From: Sulfurimonas sp.
GTDB lineage: Bacteria; Campylobacterota; Campylobacteria; Campylobacterales; Sulfurimonadaceae
Assembly (NCBI GenBank): GCA_021648465.1
Contig: JAKISR010000075.1
Location: 1-7,497, forward strand
Length of the DNA: 7,497 nucleotides
Direction: 5' to 3'
Shown here: in pieces, positions 1-4,869 of the stretch
Position numbering within the stretch: position 1 is the first letter of the stretch
Layout of the letters: every line of letters starts with the position of its first letter
Notes under the pieces: generated by a model
Databases searched by the model: none
Told to the model about the DNA's origin: nothing
Seen by the model: the letters and a program-made list of their open reading frames with translations, nothing else
Program-made: the position numbers and the translations under genes

Positions 1-39
1 TTTTAACTGTGTTGAAAATTTAGCCATTTTCCTACTCAT
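1..39 (-). CDS. Possible 5' end of an unknown gene (partial)
   Basis: An ATG at 39-37 on the minus strand opens a frame that stays open to the window edge (13 codons, MSRKMAKFSTQLK). A GAGGG-type Shine-Dalgarno sequence (complement of 48-53) lies about 9 nt upstream. The start is 16 nt after the stop of the upstream gene at 56, an operon-like spacing. A second in-frame ATG lies at 27. Thirteen residues are too few to identify a product, and the rest lies beyond the left edge. It could also be a chance start. Confidence 0.4.
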   Translation of the reverse strand, partial: MSRKMAKFSTQLK

Positions 40-55
40 ATTTATACCCTCACTT

Positions 56-421
56 TTATTGTTTAATTTTACTCTTTTGAGAATTAAACTTTACAAAAAG
101 TTGTTTGATTTTCTTGGGGTAGTATAAGCATAGTGCTAAAAATATCTCTTCTAGATTTTTTTTATTTGATTTATTTTTTAAGTATTGATTAAAACTTTGA
201 AGTTTACGAATCCCTTTTAAAGTATATTTTGATGAGTTTAAGAAATCTTCTAATATATATTCTCTTTCAGTTATTTTATCAACCGCATTTCTAAGTGCAA
301 TTTTTTTAGCAAAATGTCCAAAAAAAGTATTTTCTAGTGCAAGATAAAAAATAGATAGTATTATGGAAAAAATAAAAAAAATAAAAAACAATTTTTGAGT
401 TTTGCTAAGTTTAAATTTCAT
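56..421 (-). CDS. Small single-pass membrane protein, possible sensor-domain remnant
   Basis: This 121-residue protein is not recognised with certainty. Residues 11-29 are a strongly hydrophobic segment rich in Phe and Ile, preceded by Lys residues, which suggests one membrane helix with the N-terminus inside. The rest is Lys-rich and mostly helical. The stretch after the helix (an EDFLNSSKYTLKGIR-like segment, then EEIFLAL) resembles, from memory, the start of the extracytoplasmic domain of membrane sensors common in Campylobacterota. Those proteins continue into a full sensing domain and then a kinase or GGDEF domain, whereas this one stops early in a basic tail, so it may be a truncated remnant. 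I chose the ATG at 421; a TTG at 436 would add five residues, and neither has a clear ribosome site. A weak TACACT -10 candidate lies at 454-449. Confidence 0.55.
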   Translation of the reverse strand: MKFKLSKTQKLFFIFFIFSIILSIFYLALENTFFGHFAKKIALRNAVDKITEREYILEDFLNSSKYTLKGIRKLQSFNQYLKNKSNKKNLEEIFLALCLYYPKKIKQLFVKFNSQKSKIKQ

Positions 422-436
422 AACAATACCAATCAA

Positions 437-587
437 CTAGATACCGATAGTGTAACTTACTTAAACTAAAACCACATTTAATTATGGATATTTATAAAAG
501 AGGAATACATTTATAATAAATAATTTAAAAAAATCTATGGTTATATTTTTATAATCTTTTCGTGATATCACCTGCTATTGGAACCAT
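437..587. other. AT-rich spacer downstream of groL
   Basis: This spacer of about 150 bases lies between the groL terminator and the small membrane-protein gene, both on the minus strand. It has no open frame with a ribosome site and no obvious repeat. It probably carries the weak promoter of the membrane-protein gene. Nothing else is seen in it. Confidence 0.5.
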
Positions 588-613
588 AAAAACGAGAAGA
601 AATTCTCGTTTTT
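588..613 (-). terminator. groL factor-independent terminator
   Basis: A perfect 11-bp inverted repeat (AAAAACGAGAA at 588-598, TTCTCGTTTTT at 603-613) encloses a 4-nt loop. Read on the minus strand, the stem begins inside the groL TAA stop (614-612) and ends in a run of five T. This fits an intrinsic terminator placed directly on the end of the gene. Because the arms are A- and T-flanked on both sides, it could also act on the plus strand. Confidence 0.85.
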
Positions 614-2252
614 ACATCATCCCAGGCATTCCCATTTGAGGAGGCATTCCTCCACCCATGTCAGCAGATGCTGGATTATTTTCTGGAATTTCAAAGATTG
701 CTGCTTCTGTTGTTAAAAGAAGAGAAGAAACTGAAGTTGCATTTGTAAGAGCAATACGACCAACTTTAAGTGGGTCAATGATTCCTGCTTCAAACATATC
801 TACATATTCACCAGTTGCAGCATTAAAACCTATGTTTTCATTATCTGCGTTTTCTACAGCATTTACAACAACACCTGTATCATATCCAGCATTTTGGGCT
901 ATTTGCTTTATTGGTGCTTTCATAGCACGAAGAATAATTTCACAACCAATTTGTTGGTCACCTTCAAGTTTAAGAGAAACTTTTGCAGCAGCACGAATAA
1001 ATGCAGCTCCACCACCAATAACAATACCCTCTTCAACAGCAGCTTTTGTAGCTGAAAGTGCATCATCAACACGATCTTTTTTCTCTTTCATTTCAGTTTC
1101 AGTTGCAGCACCAACTTTAATAACTGCTACGCCACCTGAAAGTTTTGCAAGACGCTCTTGAAGTTTTTCTTTGTCATACTCACTTGTAGTTGCATCTATT
1201 TGAGTTTTTATCTCAGATATTCTTGCTTTTACAACATCTTCATCACCTGCCCCATCAACAATTACAGTATTATCTTTGTCAATTACAACACGAGCTGCTT
1301 GACCAAGAAGCTCAATATTTGCACCCTCTAAAGTGTGACCTGTTTCTTCAGATATAACAGTTCCTTTTGTTAAAGTGGCTATATCTTGAAGCATTGCTTT
1401 TCTTCTATCACCAAAACCAGGAGCTTTAACAGCAGAGATATTTAAAACACCACGAAGTTTATTTACAACTAAAGTTGAAAGTGCTTCACCATCTACATCT
1501 TCTGCAATTATTAAAAGTGGGCGGGAAGTTTTTTGAACTTGCTCTAAAACAGGAAGTAAATCTTTTAAAGATGAAATTTTACTATCAACTAGTAAAATCC
1601 AAGGATTCTCTATCTCAGCAATCATTTTTTCAGTATTTGTGATGAAATAAGGACTTAAATAACCACGATCAAACTGCATACCCTCAACTACATCAAGCTC
1701 ATCACTTATACCTTTAGCTTCTTCAACAGTTATAACACCATCTTGACCAACTTTTTCCATCGCTTCAGCAATCATATCGCCAATTGCAGTATCTGAATTT
1801 GCTGAAATTGTAGAAACTTGTGCAATGTCTTTTTTACCATTTACAGCTTTAGAAGATGCTTTTAGATGTTTAAGTATCTCTTCACAAGCTTTATCCATAC
1901 CACGCTTAACTTCAACAGGATTTGCACCAGCAGTGATATTTTTTAAACCCTCAGAAAATATTGCATTTGCTAAGATAGTAGCTGTAGTCGTACCATCACC
2001 TGCTTCATCAGCAGTATTTGATGCAACTTGTTTAACTAGTTGAGCACCCATATCTTCAAGCTTATCTTTAAGTTCAATCTCACGAGCAACAGAAACACCA
2101 TCTTTAGTAATTATAGGTGAACCATAACTTTTTTGAATTAAAACATTGCGACCACGTGGTCCCATAGTCACTTTTACTGCATCTGTTAGTTTTGCAACAC
2201 CTCTAGCTAATGCATTTCTTGCATCATCTGAAAAAATTATCTCTTTTGACAT
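612..2252 (-). CDS. groL: Chaperonin GroEL (Hsp60), 60 kDa subunit
   Basis: GroEL forms the double-ring, ATP-driven folding chamber of the cytoplasm that works with the GroES lid. The 546-residue length matches the family (E. coli 548). The N-terminus has the ATP-binding segment with TMGPRGRNV (29-37), TKDGVSVA (49-56) and the AGDGTTT motif, whose Asp86 corresponds to the catalytic-site Asp87 of E. coli. The family signature AAVEEGIVIGGG lies near residue 405-415, and IIDPLKV carries the conserved late nucleotide-binding Asp. The C-terminus is the usual flexible Gly/Met tail (GGGMPPQMGMPGMM). The ATG at 2252 is preceded by AAGGAA about 8 nt upstream. It is the second gene of the groES-groL operon, but the gap to groES is 142 bp, much longer than usual. 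No frameshift or missing key residue is seen. Confidence 0.99.
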   Translation of the reverse strand: MSKEIIFSDDARNALARGVAKLTDAVKVTMGPRGRNVLIQKSYGSPIITKDGVSVAREIELKDKLEDMGAQLVKQVASNTADEAGDGTTTATILANAIFSEGLKNITAGANPVEVKRGMDKACEEILKHLKASSKAVNGKKDIAQVSTISANSDTAIGDMIAEAMEKVGQDGVITVEEAKGISDELDVVEGMQFDRGYLSPYFITNTEKMIAEIENPWILLVDSKISSLKDLLPVLEQVQKTSRPLLIIAEDVDGEALSTLVVNKLRGVLNISAVKAPGFGDRRKAMLQDIATLTKGTVISEETGHTLEGANIELLGQAARVVIDKDNTVIVDGAGDEDVVKARISEIKTQIDATTSEYDKEKLQERLAKLSGGVAVIKVGAATETEMKEKKDRVDDALSATKAAVEEGIVIGGGAAFIRAAAKVSLKLEGDQQIGCEIILRAMKAPIKQIAQNAGYDTGVVVNAVENADNENIGFNAATGEYVDMFEAGIIDPLKVGRIALTNATSVSSLLLTTEAAIFEIPENNPASADMGGGMPPQMGMPGMM

Positions 2253-2278
2253 ATGTTAATTTCCTTAAATTTATTTCT

Positions 2279-2296
2279 GACATCTATTATGATGTC
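2279..2296. repeat. Inverted repeat in front of groL
   Basis: GACATC (2279-2284) and GATGTC (2291-2296) form a perfect 6-bp inverted repeat with a 6-nt AT loop, just upstream of the groL ribosome site. It sits at the groL-side edge of the GC-richer block between groES and groL. It could be an end of that block, an RNA hairpin affecting groL translation, or a protein-binding site. Confidence 0.5.
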
Positions 2297-2394
2297 TAGC
2301 TTTAGTGCCTTGGCGGCAAGCGTAGCTACTTGGATTTTCTAAAGAAACATTTTGCTTTGCAAAAGCGGTTCCCTTGTTCTGTTCAGGTATCGTT
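2279..2394 (-). repeat. Structured, possibly inserted repeat element between groES and groL
   Basis: This block fills nearly all of the 142-bp groES-groL gap. Of the 100 bases at 2291-2390, 43 are G or C, against roughly a quarter or less in other spacers here. It holds several short inverted repeats: GACATC/GATGTC (2279-2296), CTTG/CAAG (2309-2320, which can also fold as TGCC/GGCA at 2306-2318), the palindrome GTAGCTAC (2322-2329) and TTTTGC/GCAAAA with a 3-nt loop (2350-2364). On the minus strand one frame stays open for about 41 codons after groES up to a TAA at 2273-2271, but it lacks a start codon with a ribosome site, so I do not call a gene. The most likely reading is a dispersed noncoding element carried within the operon. 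Copy number is not visible from one window. Confidence 0.45.
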
Positions 2395-2655
2395 CTAATT
2401 AATGATTCCAAAAATATCATCAGTATCTAAAACTAAAAATTTATCTGCACCGATTGAAACTTCATTACCTGAATATTTTCCAAATAAAACAATGTTACCA
2501 CATGCTAATTCTGATACTTCTTTACTAACTGCAACTACTTCGCCGCGAGATGGTTTCTCTTGTGCATTATCAGGGATAATTATTCCACTGCTTGTAGTAT
2601 TTGCTTCCTCTACTCTCTTAACTAAAACTCTTTTTCCTAAAGGTTGAAAGTTCAT
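2395..2655 (-). CDS. groES: Co-chaperonin GroES (Hsp10)
   Basis: GroES is the heptameric lid that caps the GroEL chamber and triggers release of folded substrate in the cytoplasm. The 86-residue length is typical for Campylobacter-type GroES. The N-terminus NFQPLGKRVLVKRVEE is the first core strand region. The mobile loop that contacts GroEL lies around 17-33 with the hydrophobic GIII at its end, followed by PDNAQEKPSRGEVVAV. The C-terminus keeps the conserved LVLDTDDIFGII strand. It lacks the His/Cys-rich C-terminal extension known from Helicobacter GroES, which argues against Helicobacter as host. The ATG at 2655 has AAGGAT about 6 nt upstream. It is the first gene of the operon with groL and is divergent from the tRNA-Met gene. 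Confidence 0.98.
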   Translation of the reverse strand: MNFQPLGKRVLVKRVEEANTTSSGIIIPDNAQEKPSRGEVVAVSKEVSELACGNIVLFGKYSGNEVSIGADKFLVLDTDDIFGIIN

Positions 2656-2684
2656 ATATATCCTTATATTGTTTTATAAGTGTG

Positions 2685-2690
2685 ATTCTA
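2685..2690 (-). promoter_or_regulatory. Candidate -10 element of the groES-groL promoter
   Basis: On the minus strand TAGAAT stands about 30 nt before the groES ATG, so transcription would start near 2678 and give a leader of about 23 nt. There is no recognisable -35 box, which is usual for housekeeping promoters in Campylobacterota. I found no CIRCE (TTAGCACTC/GAGTGCTAA) or HAIR-type heat-shock operator nearby. Confidence 0.4.
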
Positions 2691-2720
2691 CTGCAAATAA
2701 GTTAAATATATGGTAAATTA

Positions 2721-2752
2721 CTTTAAATTTATTTATTTTAAGCTATTTAAAG
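2721..2752. repeat. AT-rich inverted repeat between groES and tRNA-Met
   Basis: CTTTAAA (2721-2727) and TTTAAAG (2746-2752) form a perfect 7-bp inverted repeat with an 18-nt spacer, in the divergent region between groES and tRNA-Met. It could be an operator for either unit, but such repeats arise easily by chance in DNA this AT-rich. Confidence 0.25.
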
Positions 2753-2763
2753 GTAAAAAACAT

Positions 2764-2769
2764 TATAAT
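2764..2769 (+). promoter_or_regulatory. -10 element of the tRNA promoter
   Basis: A consensus TATAAT stands 17 nt before the first base of the tRNA-Met gene. Transcription would begin around 2776, leaving a short leader for RNase P to remove. No -35 box is evident. This promoter probably drives both tRNA genes. Confidence 0.65.
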
Positions 2770-2786
2770 TCTGCCTCTTAAAAGAT

Positions 2787-2863
2787 GTCACGGTAGCTCA
2801 GCTGGTTAGAGCACTGGTCTCATAAGCCGGGGGTCGGGGGTTCAAGTCCCCCTCTTGACACCA
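2787..2863 (+). tRNA. tRNA-Met (anticodon CAT), elongator type
   Basis: A full 77-nt cloverleaf can be drawn. The acceptor strand is 2787-2793, the D-stem GCTC/GAGC (2796-2799, 2809-2812), the anticodon stem CTGGT/GCCGG with loop CTCATAA and anticodon CAT at 2821-2823, the T-stem GGGGG/CCCCC around TTCAAGT, the discriminator A at 2860 and an encoded CCA at 2861-2863. A paired G1-C72 and the absence of the three consecutive G-C pairs of initiators argue against the initiator. A CAT anticodon could also belong to the lysidine-modified tRNA-Ile, but the body looks like elongator Met. The acceptor stem has an oddity: C2791 faces T2855 (a mismatch) and G2793 pairs with T2853 as a wobble. Confidence 0.93.
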
Positions 2864-2876
2864 TTTTTTTTAAGAT

Positions 2877-2951
2877 TCCGGATTAGCTCAGCGGTAGAGT
2901 AGGTGACTGTTAATCACTTGGTCACTGGTTCGAATCCAGTATCCGGAGCCA
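2877..2951 (+). tRNA. tRNA-Asn (anticodon GTT)
   Basis: A 75-nt cloverleaf is visible. The acceptor stem TCCGGAT/ATCCGGA is perfect. The D-stem is GCTC/GAGT, and the anticodon stem GGTGA/TCACT carries the loop CTGTTAA with anticodon GTT at 2909-2911. The T-arm has TTCGAAT, the discriminator is G at 2948, and CCA is encoded at 2949-2951. It lies 13 nt after tRNA-Met and is probably co-transcribed with it. No clear terminator is seen after it. Confidence 0.96.
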
Positions 2952-3097
2952 CTTTAAAACATAAATTCTTTACACATTCCTACACAGTAAACATACAAGC
3001 TTTTTTAAGTTTCAAAAAATAATCAATTAATCACCCACTGATTGCCATTTTAAACTTGAATTGGCACAATAAATCTATGCTCGTTTCATAAATGACA

Positions 3098-3124
3098 CTA
3101 ACTTAAGCAAAAAATAGTTAGAAT
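3098..3124 (+). promoter_or_regulatory. Candidate promoter with overlapping inverted repeat
   Basis: TAGAAT at 3119-3124 is a plausible -10 element for the gene starting at 3155, giving a leader of about 23 nt. A perfect 6-bp inverted repeat, CTAACT (3098-3103) and AGTTAG (3116-3121), ends within this -10 element and could be an operator. The rest of the 2952-3154 spacer shows nothing I can name. Confidence 0.35.
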
Positions 3125-3154
3125 CATAATATACGAAAATAAAAAGGAGCTTTT

Positions 3155-3364
3155 ATGCCACACCATAAAAATCATGAACGTCTAAATACAATTAAAGACT
3201 CAATTGATAAAACTAACCAGCTAACAGATTCACAAAAAAGCGATAGCATAAAACGTATTGAAGAATGGATATTGGAAGATAAAGCTTTTGGAATATTAGA
3301 AATAGAGTTAATAAAAATTAGTAAATTTTTTAAAGAGGTTTTTTCAGAACTTGGCATAAAATAG
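3155..3364 (+). CDS. Small charged helical protein of unknown function
   Basis: I do not recognise this 69-residue protein. It has no signal peptide, membrane segment or cysteine, so it should be cytoplasmic. It begins with a His-containing segment (PHHKNHERL) and then reads as two or three amphipathic helices rich in Lys, Glu, Asp and Ile (roughly 8-20, 24-41 and 44-66). The start is well supported: AAAGGAGC stands 4 nt before the ATG at 3155, one of the best ribosome sites in the window. It lies 46 nt before upp on the same strand and may share its transcript, but nothing in the sequence links it to pyrimidine salvage. The good ribosome site and non-random composition make a real gene likely. 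Confidence 0.75.
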   Translation: MPHHKNHERLNTIKDSIDKTNQLTDSQKSDSIKRIEEWILEDKAFGILEIELIKISKFFKEVFSELGIK

Positions 3365-3410
3365 TTTTACTCTAAAGCTCTTTATACATCTATTTTTACA
3401 AAGGTATATT

Positions 3411-4034
3411 TTGATTTATGAACTAACTAATCCCGTTACAAAAACTCTAATTACACACTTAAGAGACCAAAGAAGAGATGCTATTCGTTTTAGGCATACT
3501 ATTGCAGAACTTACTAAACAGCTTGTTTATGAAGCACTCAAAGATTTTCCTTTAGTAGAAAAAGAAATTGTACCTTGGCACGGTGATGGTCACTTTCATG
3601 CTATTGATGAAGAAAATATAATTGTAGTAACAGTTCTTAGGGCTGGGATGCCTATGCTTGATAGTGTGATGGAACTTTTAGCAAATTCTGTTGCAGGTTT
3701 TTTGGCAATTAAAAGAGATGAGAGTACACATGAAAGTCATTTGTATTACGATAGACTTCCAGAGTGTAAAGGTAAAACAATTCTTTTAGTAGACCCGATG
3801 GTAGCAACTGGTGGTTCCATGAAAGATGCACTAGAATTTATTAAAACAAAAAAACCATCAAGAGTTATAGTACTTAATATTATTGGCTCACCAGAAGGTT
3901 TAGAGGCAGTTAGTTCTGCATATCCTGATATAGATATTTATATAGCTCAAATTGATGAAAAATTAAATGAAAACAAATATATTATTCCAGGATTAGGCGA
4001 TGCTGGTGATCGTGCTTACAATACAACTGAATGA
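3411..4034 (+). CDS. upp: Uracil phosphoribosyltransferase (pyrimidine salvage)
   Basis: The enzyme joins uracil to 5-phosphoribosyl 1-diphosphate to make UMP in the cytoplasm. The 207-residue length matches the family (E. coli 208). VLRAGMPMLD (75-84) corresponds to the conserved LRAG segment. The PRPP-binding loop is LVDPMVATGGS (126-136). The C-terminal YIIPGLGDAGDR (190-201) is the uracil-binding signature of this family and separates it from other phosphoribosyltransferases such as PyrR. The start is a TTG at 3411 with AAGG 6 nt upstream (3401-3404). No usable ATG lies near the N-terminus, and the ATG at 3418 is out of frame and meets a stop at once. The TTG start may hold expression low. 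It ends at a terminator and is convergent with the next gene. Confidence 0.97.
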   Translation: MIYELTNPVTKTLITHLRDQRRDAIRFRHTIAELTKQLVYEALKDFPLVEKEIVPWHGDGHFHAIDEENIIVVTVLRAGMPMLDSVMELLANSVAGFLAIKRDESTHESHLYYDRLPECKGKTILLVDPMVATGGSMKDALEFIKTKKPSRVIVLNIIGSPEGLEAVSSAYPDIDIYIAQIDEKLNENKYIIPGLGDAGDRAYNTTE

Positions 4035-4042
4035 ACGACACT

Positions 4043-4085
4043 AGCTTAAAATACTTTATCATTTCATCTAAAGTGAGGCTTTTTT
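4043..4085 (+). terminator. upp intrinsic terminator
   Basis: The outer stem AGCTT (4043-4047) / AGGCT (4076-4080, one G-T wobble) and the inner stem ACTTTA (4053-4058) / TAAAGT (4069-4074) are separated by an asymmetric internal loop. A run of five T (4081-4085) follows the stem directly. It begins 8 nt after the upp stop. The imperfect stem lowers certainty. Confidence 0.65.
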
Positions 4086-4132
4086 CTTATCTATTTACAG
4101 GGCTTAAGTTCCATTTCCAAATTAAAATATAA

Positions 4133-4429
4133 TTATTTAGCCAGTTCAGCAATAATATCTCGTACTTCATCATTATCAAAAAAGATATTTCTTGAGAGTT
4201 CATTACTAATTTTTTTTAGCATATCACTTTTCTTGTTAAGTTTTGCATCTTTATCATTTTTTAAAGGTGCCAGAGCTTTTTGAAGTTGTATTTTATATAT
4301 ATTAAGTATCTCAGCTTTTTTTTGATTTTTTGATTTTACATCTTTTGGCTTTTTACTATTCAAAGTAAATATTATAATACTTACCAATATAAATATTCCA
4401 AAAAGTGAGTAAATTATTGCACTATCCAT
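4133..4429 (-). CDS. Membrane-anchored small protein of unknown function
   Basis: I do not recognise this 98-residue protein. Residues 5-23 form one strongly hydrophobic segment (IIYSLFGIFILVSIIIFTL), followed by a Lys-rich patch (KKPKDVKSKNQKK), so the C-terminal part probably stays in the cytoplasm. That part is predicted to be helical, with many Lys, Leu and Asp, and ends in an acidic helix (FFDNDEVRDIIAELAK). The layout suits a small anchor or scaffold but does not identify one. The start ATG at 4429 has AAAGG about 8 nt upstream. The gene is divergent from the metal-efflux operon across only 67 bp, so the two promoters are close or overlap, and it is convergent with upp. Confidence 0.72.
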   Translation of the reverse strand: MDSAIIYSLFGIFILVSIIIFTLNSKKPKDVKSKNQKKAEILNIYKIQLQKALAPLKNDKDAKLNKKSDMLKKISNELSRNIFFDNDEVRDIIAELAK

Positions 4430-4461
4430 AAAAAATTACCTTTTATTATTTAAACATAACC

Positions 4462-4490
4462 TTAACACATTAATATAAAAACGATACAAT
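4462..4490 (+). promoter_or_regulatory. Strong promoter of the metal-efflux operon
   Basis: TTAACA (4462-4467) and TACAAT (4485-4490) are near-consensus -35 and -10 boxes separated by 17 bp. Taking the last T of the -10 box as position -7, transcription starts at about 4497, which is the A of the first start codon. The 17-bp spacer is not the stretched 19-20 bp spacer of MerR-type metal promoters. No clear operator palindrome is visible. Confidence 0.6.
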
Positions 4491-4496
4491 GACGAG

Positions 4497-4817
4497 ATGA
4501 AAATAAAAACTATTGTGTCAATATTATTATTATTTGTGATGAGTTTATCTTTTGTAAGTGAGCATATCTTAACCTCTTATACTAATTATACTAGTGAAAT
4601 ATGCACAACTACAACTCTACATGAAAGTGTATTTGACACTCCTCAAATGATTGTAGATACTCATTGTGAAATTCATTGTGAATATCATAGTTCATATGTA
4701 CAGCCTGAGTACAATATATTTACTGTTTTAGATACTAAAAATACTTTGAGATTTTTTTCAAATAACTCTTACCTTTTAAAAACATACTTAAAAATCTCTA
4801 AACCCCCTATCACGTAA
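4497..4817 (+). CDS. Exported Cys/His-rich small protein, CzcI-like, first gene of the efflux operon
   Basis: This is a 106-residue protein. Residues 1-21 are a signal peptide or N-terminal membrane helix (MKIKT, then a hydrophobic run to about F19). The mature part should be periplasmic and has a compact metal-ligand cluster: Cys36, His42, His56, Cys57, His60, Cys61 and His64, with the motif HCEIHCEYH. The layout matches what I recall of CzcI, the small periplasmic protein encoded ahead of czcCBA: signal peptide, Cys/His centre with a DT-x-C motif, and a Ser/Pro-containing C-terminus. Sequence identity is clearly low, so the link is inference. A role in sensing or buffering periplasmic metal for the pump is plausible. 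The ribosome site is poor (only GACGAG adjoins the ATG) and the mRNA may be leaderless. It is not a c-type haem site, since no CxxCH is present. Confidence 0.78.
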   Translation: MKIKTIVSILLLFVMSLSFVSEHILTSYTNYTSEICTTTTLHESVFDTPQMIVDTHCEIHCEYHSSYVQPEYNIFTVLDTKNTLRFFSNNSYLLKTYLKISKPPIT

Positions 4818-4869
4818 AATTCTCTTTACCCTATACCTCTATTAAATTATTATATTACAAAGGATAACT

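Noticed and set aside
422..436. TTG at 436 as start of the small membrane protein
   Set aside because: It adds only five residues and has no ribosome site; the ATG at 421 gives a more usual lysine-rich start before the membrane helix.
658..1161. Plus-strand open frame of 167 codons
   Set aside because: It lies wholly antisense to groL, has low-complexity Ala/Ser/Pro composition typical of the reverse frame of a conserved gene, and lacks a ribosome site.
1825..2043. Plus-strand open frame of 72 codons
   Set aside because: Antisense shadow of groL with no ribosome site or recognisable motif.
2402..2647. Plus-strand open frame of 81 codons
   Set aside because: Exact antisense shadow of groES.
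3061..3083. Possible sigma-54 promoter (TTGGCAC)
   Set aside because: The -24-like GG and the next GC are 14 bases apart rather than 10, and no TTGC box is present at the right place.
2952..3097. Search for a terminator or small RNA after tRNA-Asn
   Set aside because: The region has an AAGCTT palindrome next to a T run and a weak TGCCA/TGGCA pair, but no stem long enough to support a call.
3172..3357. Minus-strand open frame of 61 codons
   Set aside because: It is antisense to the 69-residue gene, which has a much better ribosome site.
3408..3420. ATG at 3418 as start of upp
   Set aside because: It is out of the upp frame and reaches a stop after two codons; the in-frame TTG at 3411 with AAGG upstream fits the family's N-terminus.
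4665..4688. Possible haem c site in the small Cys/His protein
   Set aside because: The residues are CEIHC, not CxxCH, so covalent haem attachment is not supported.
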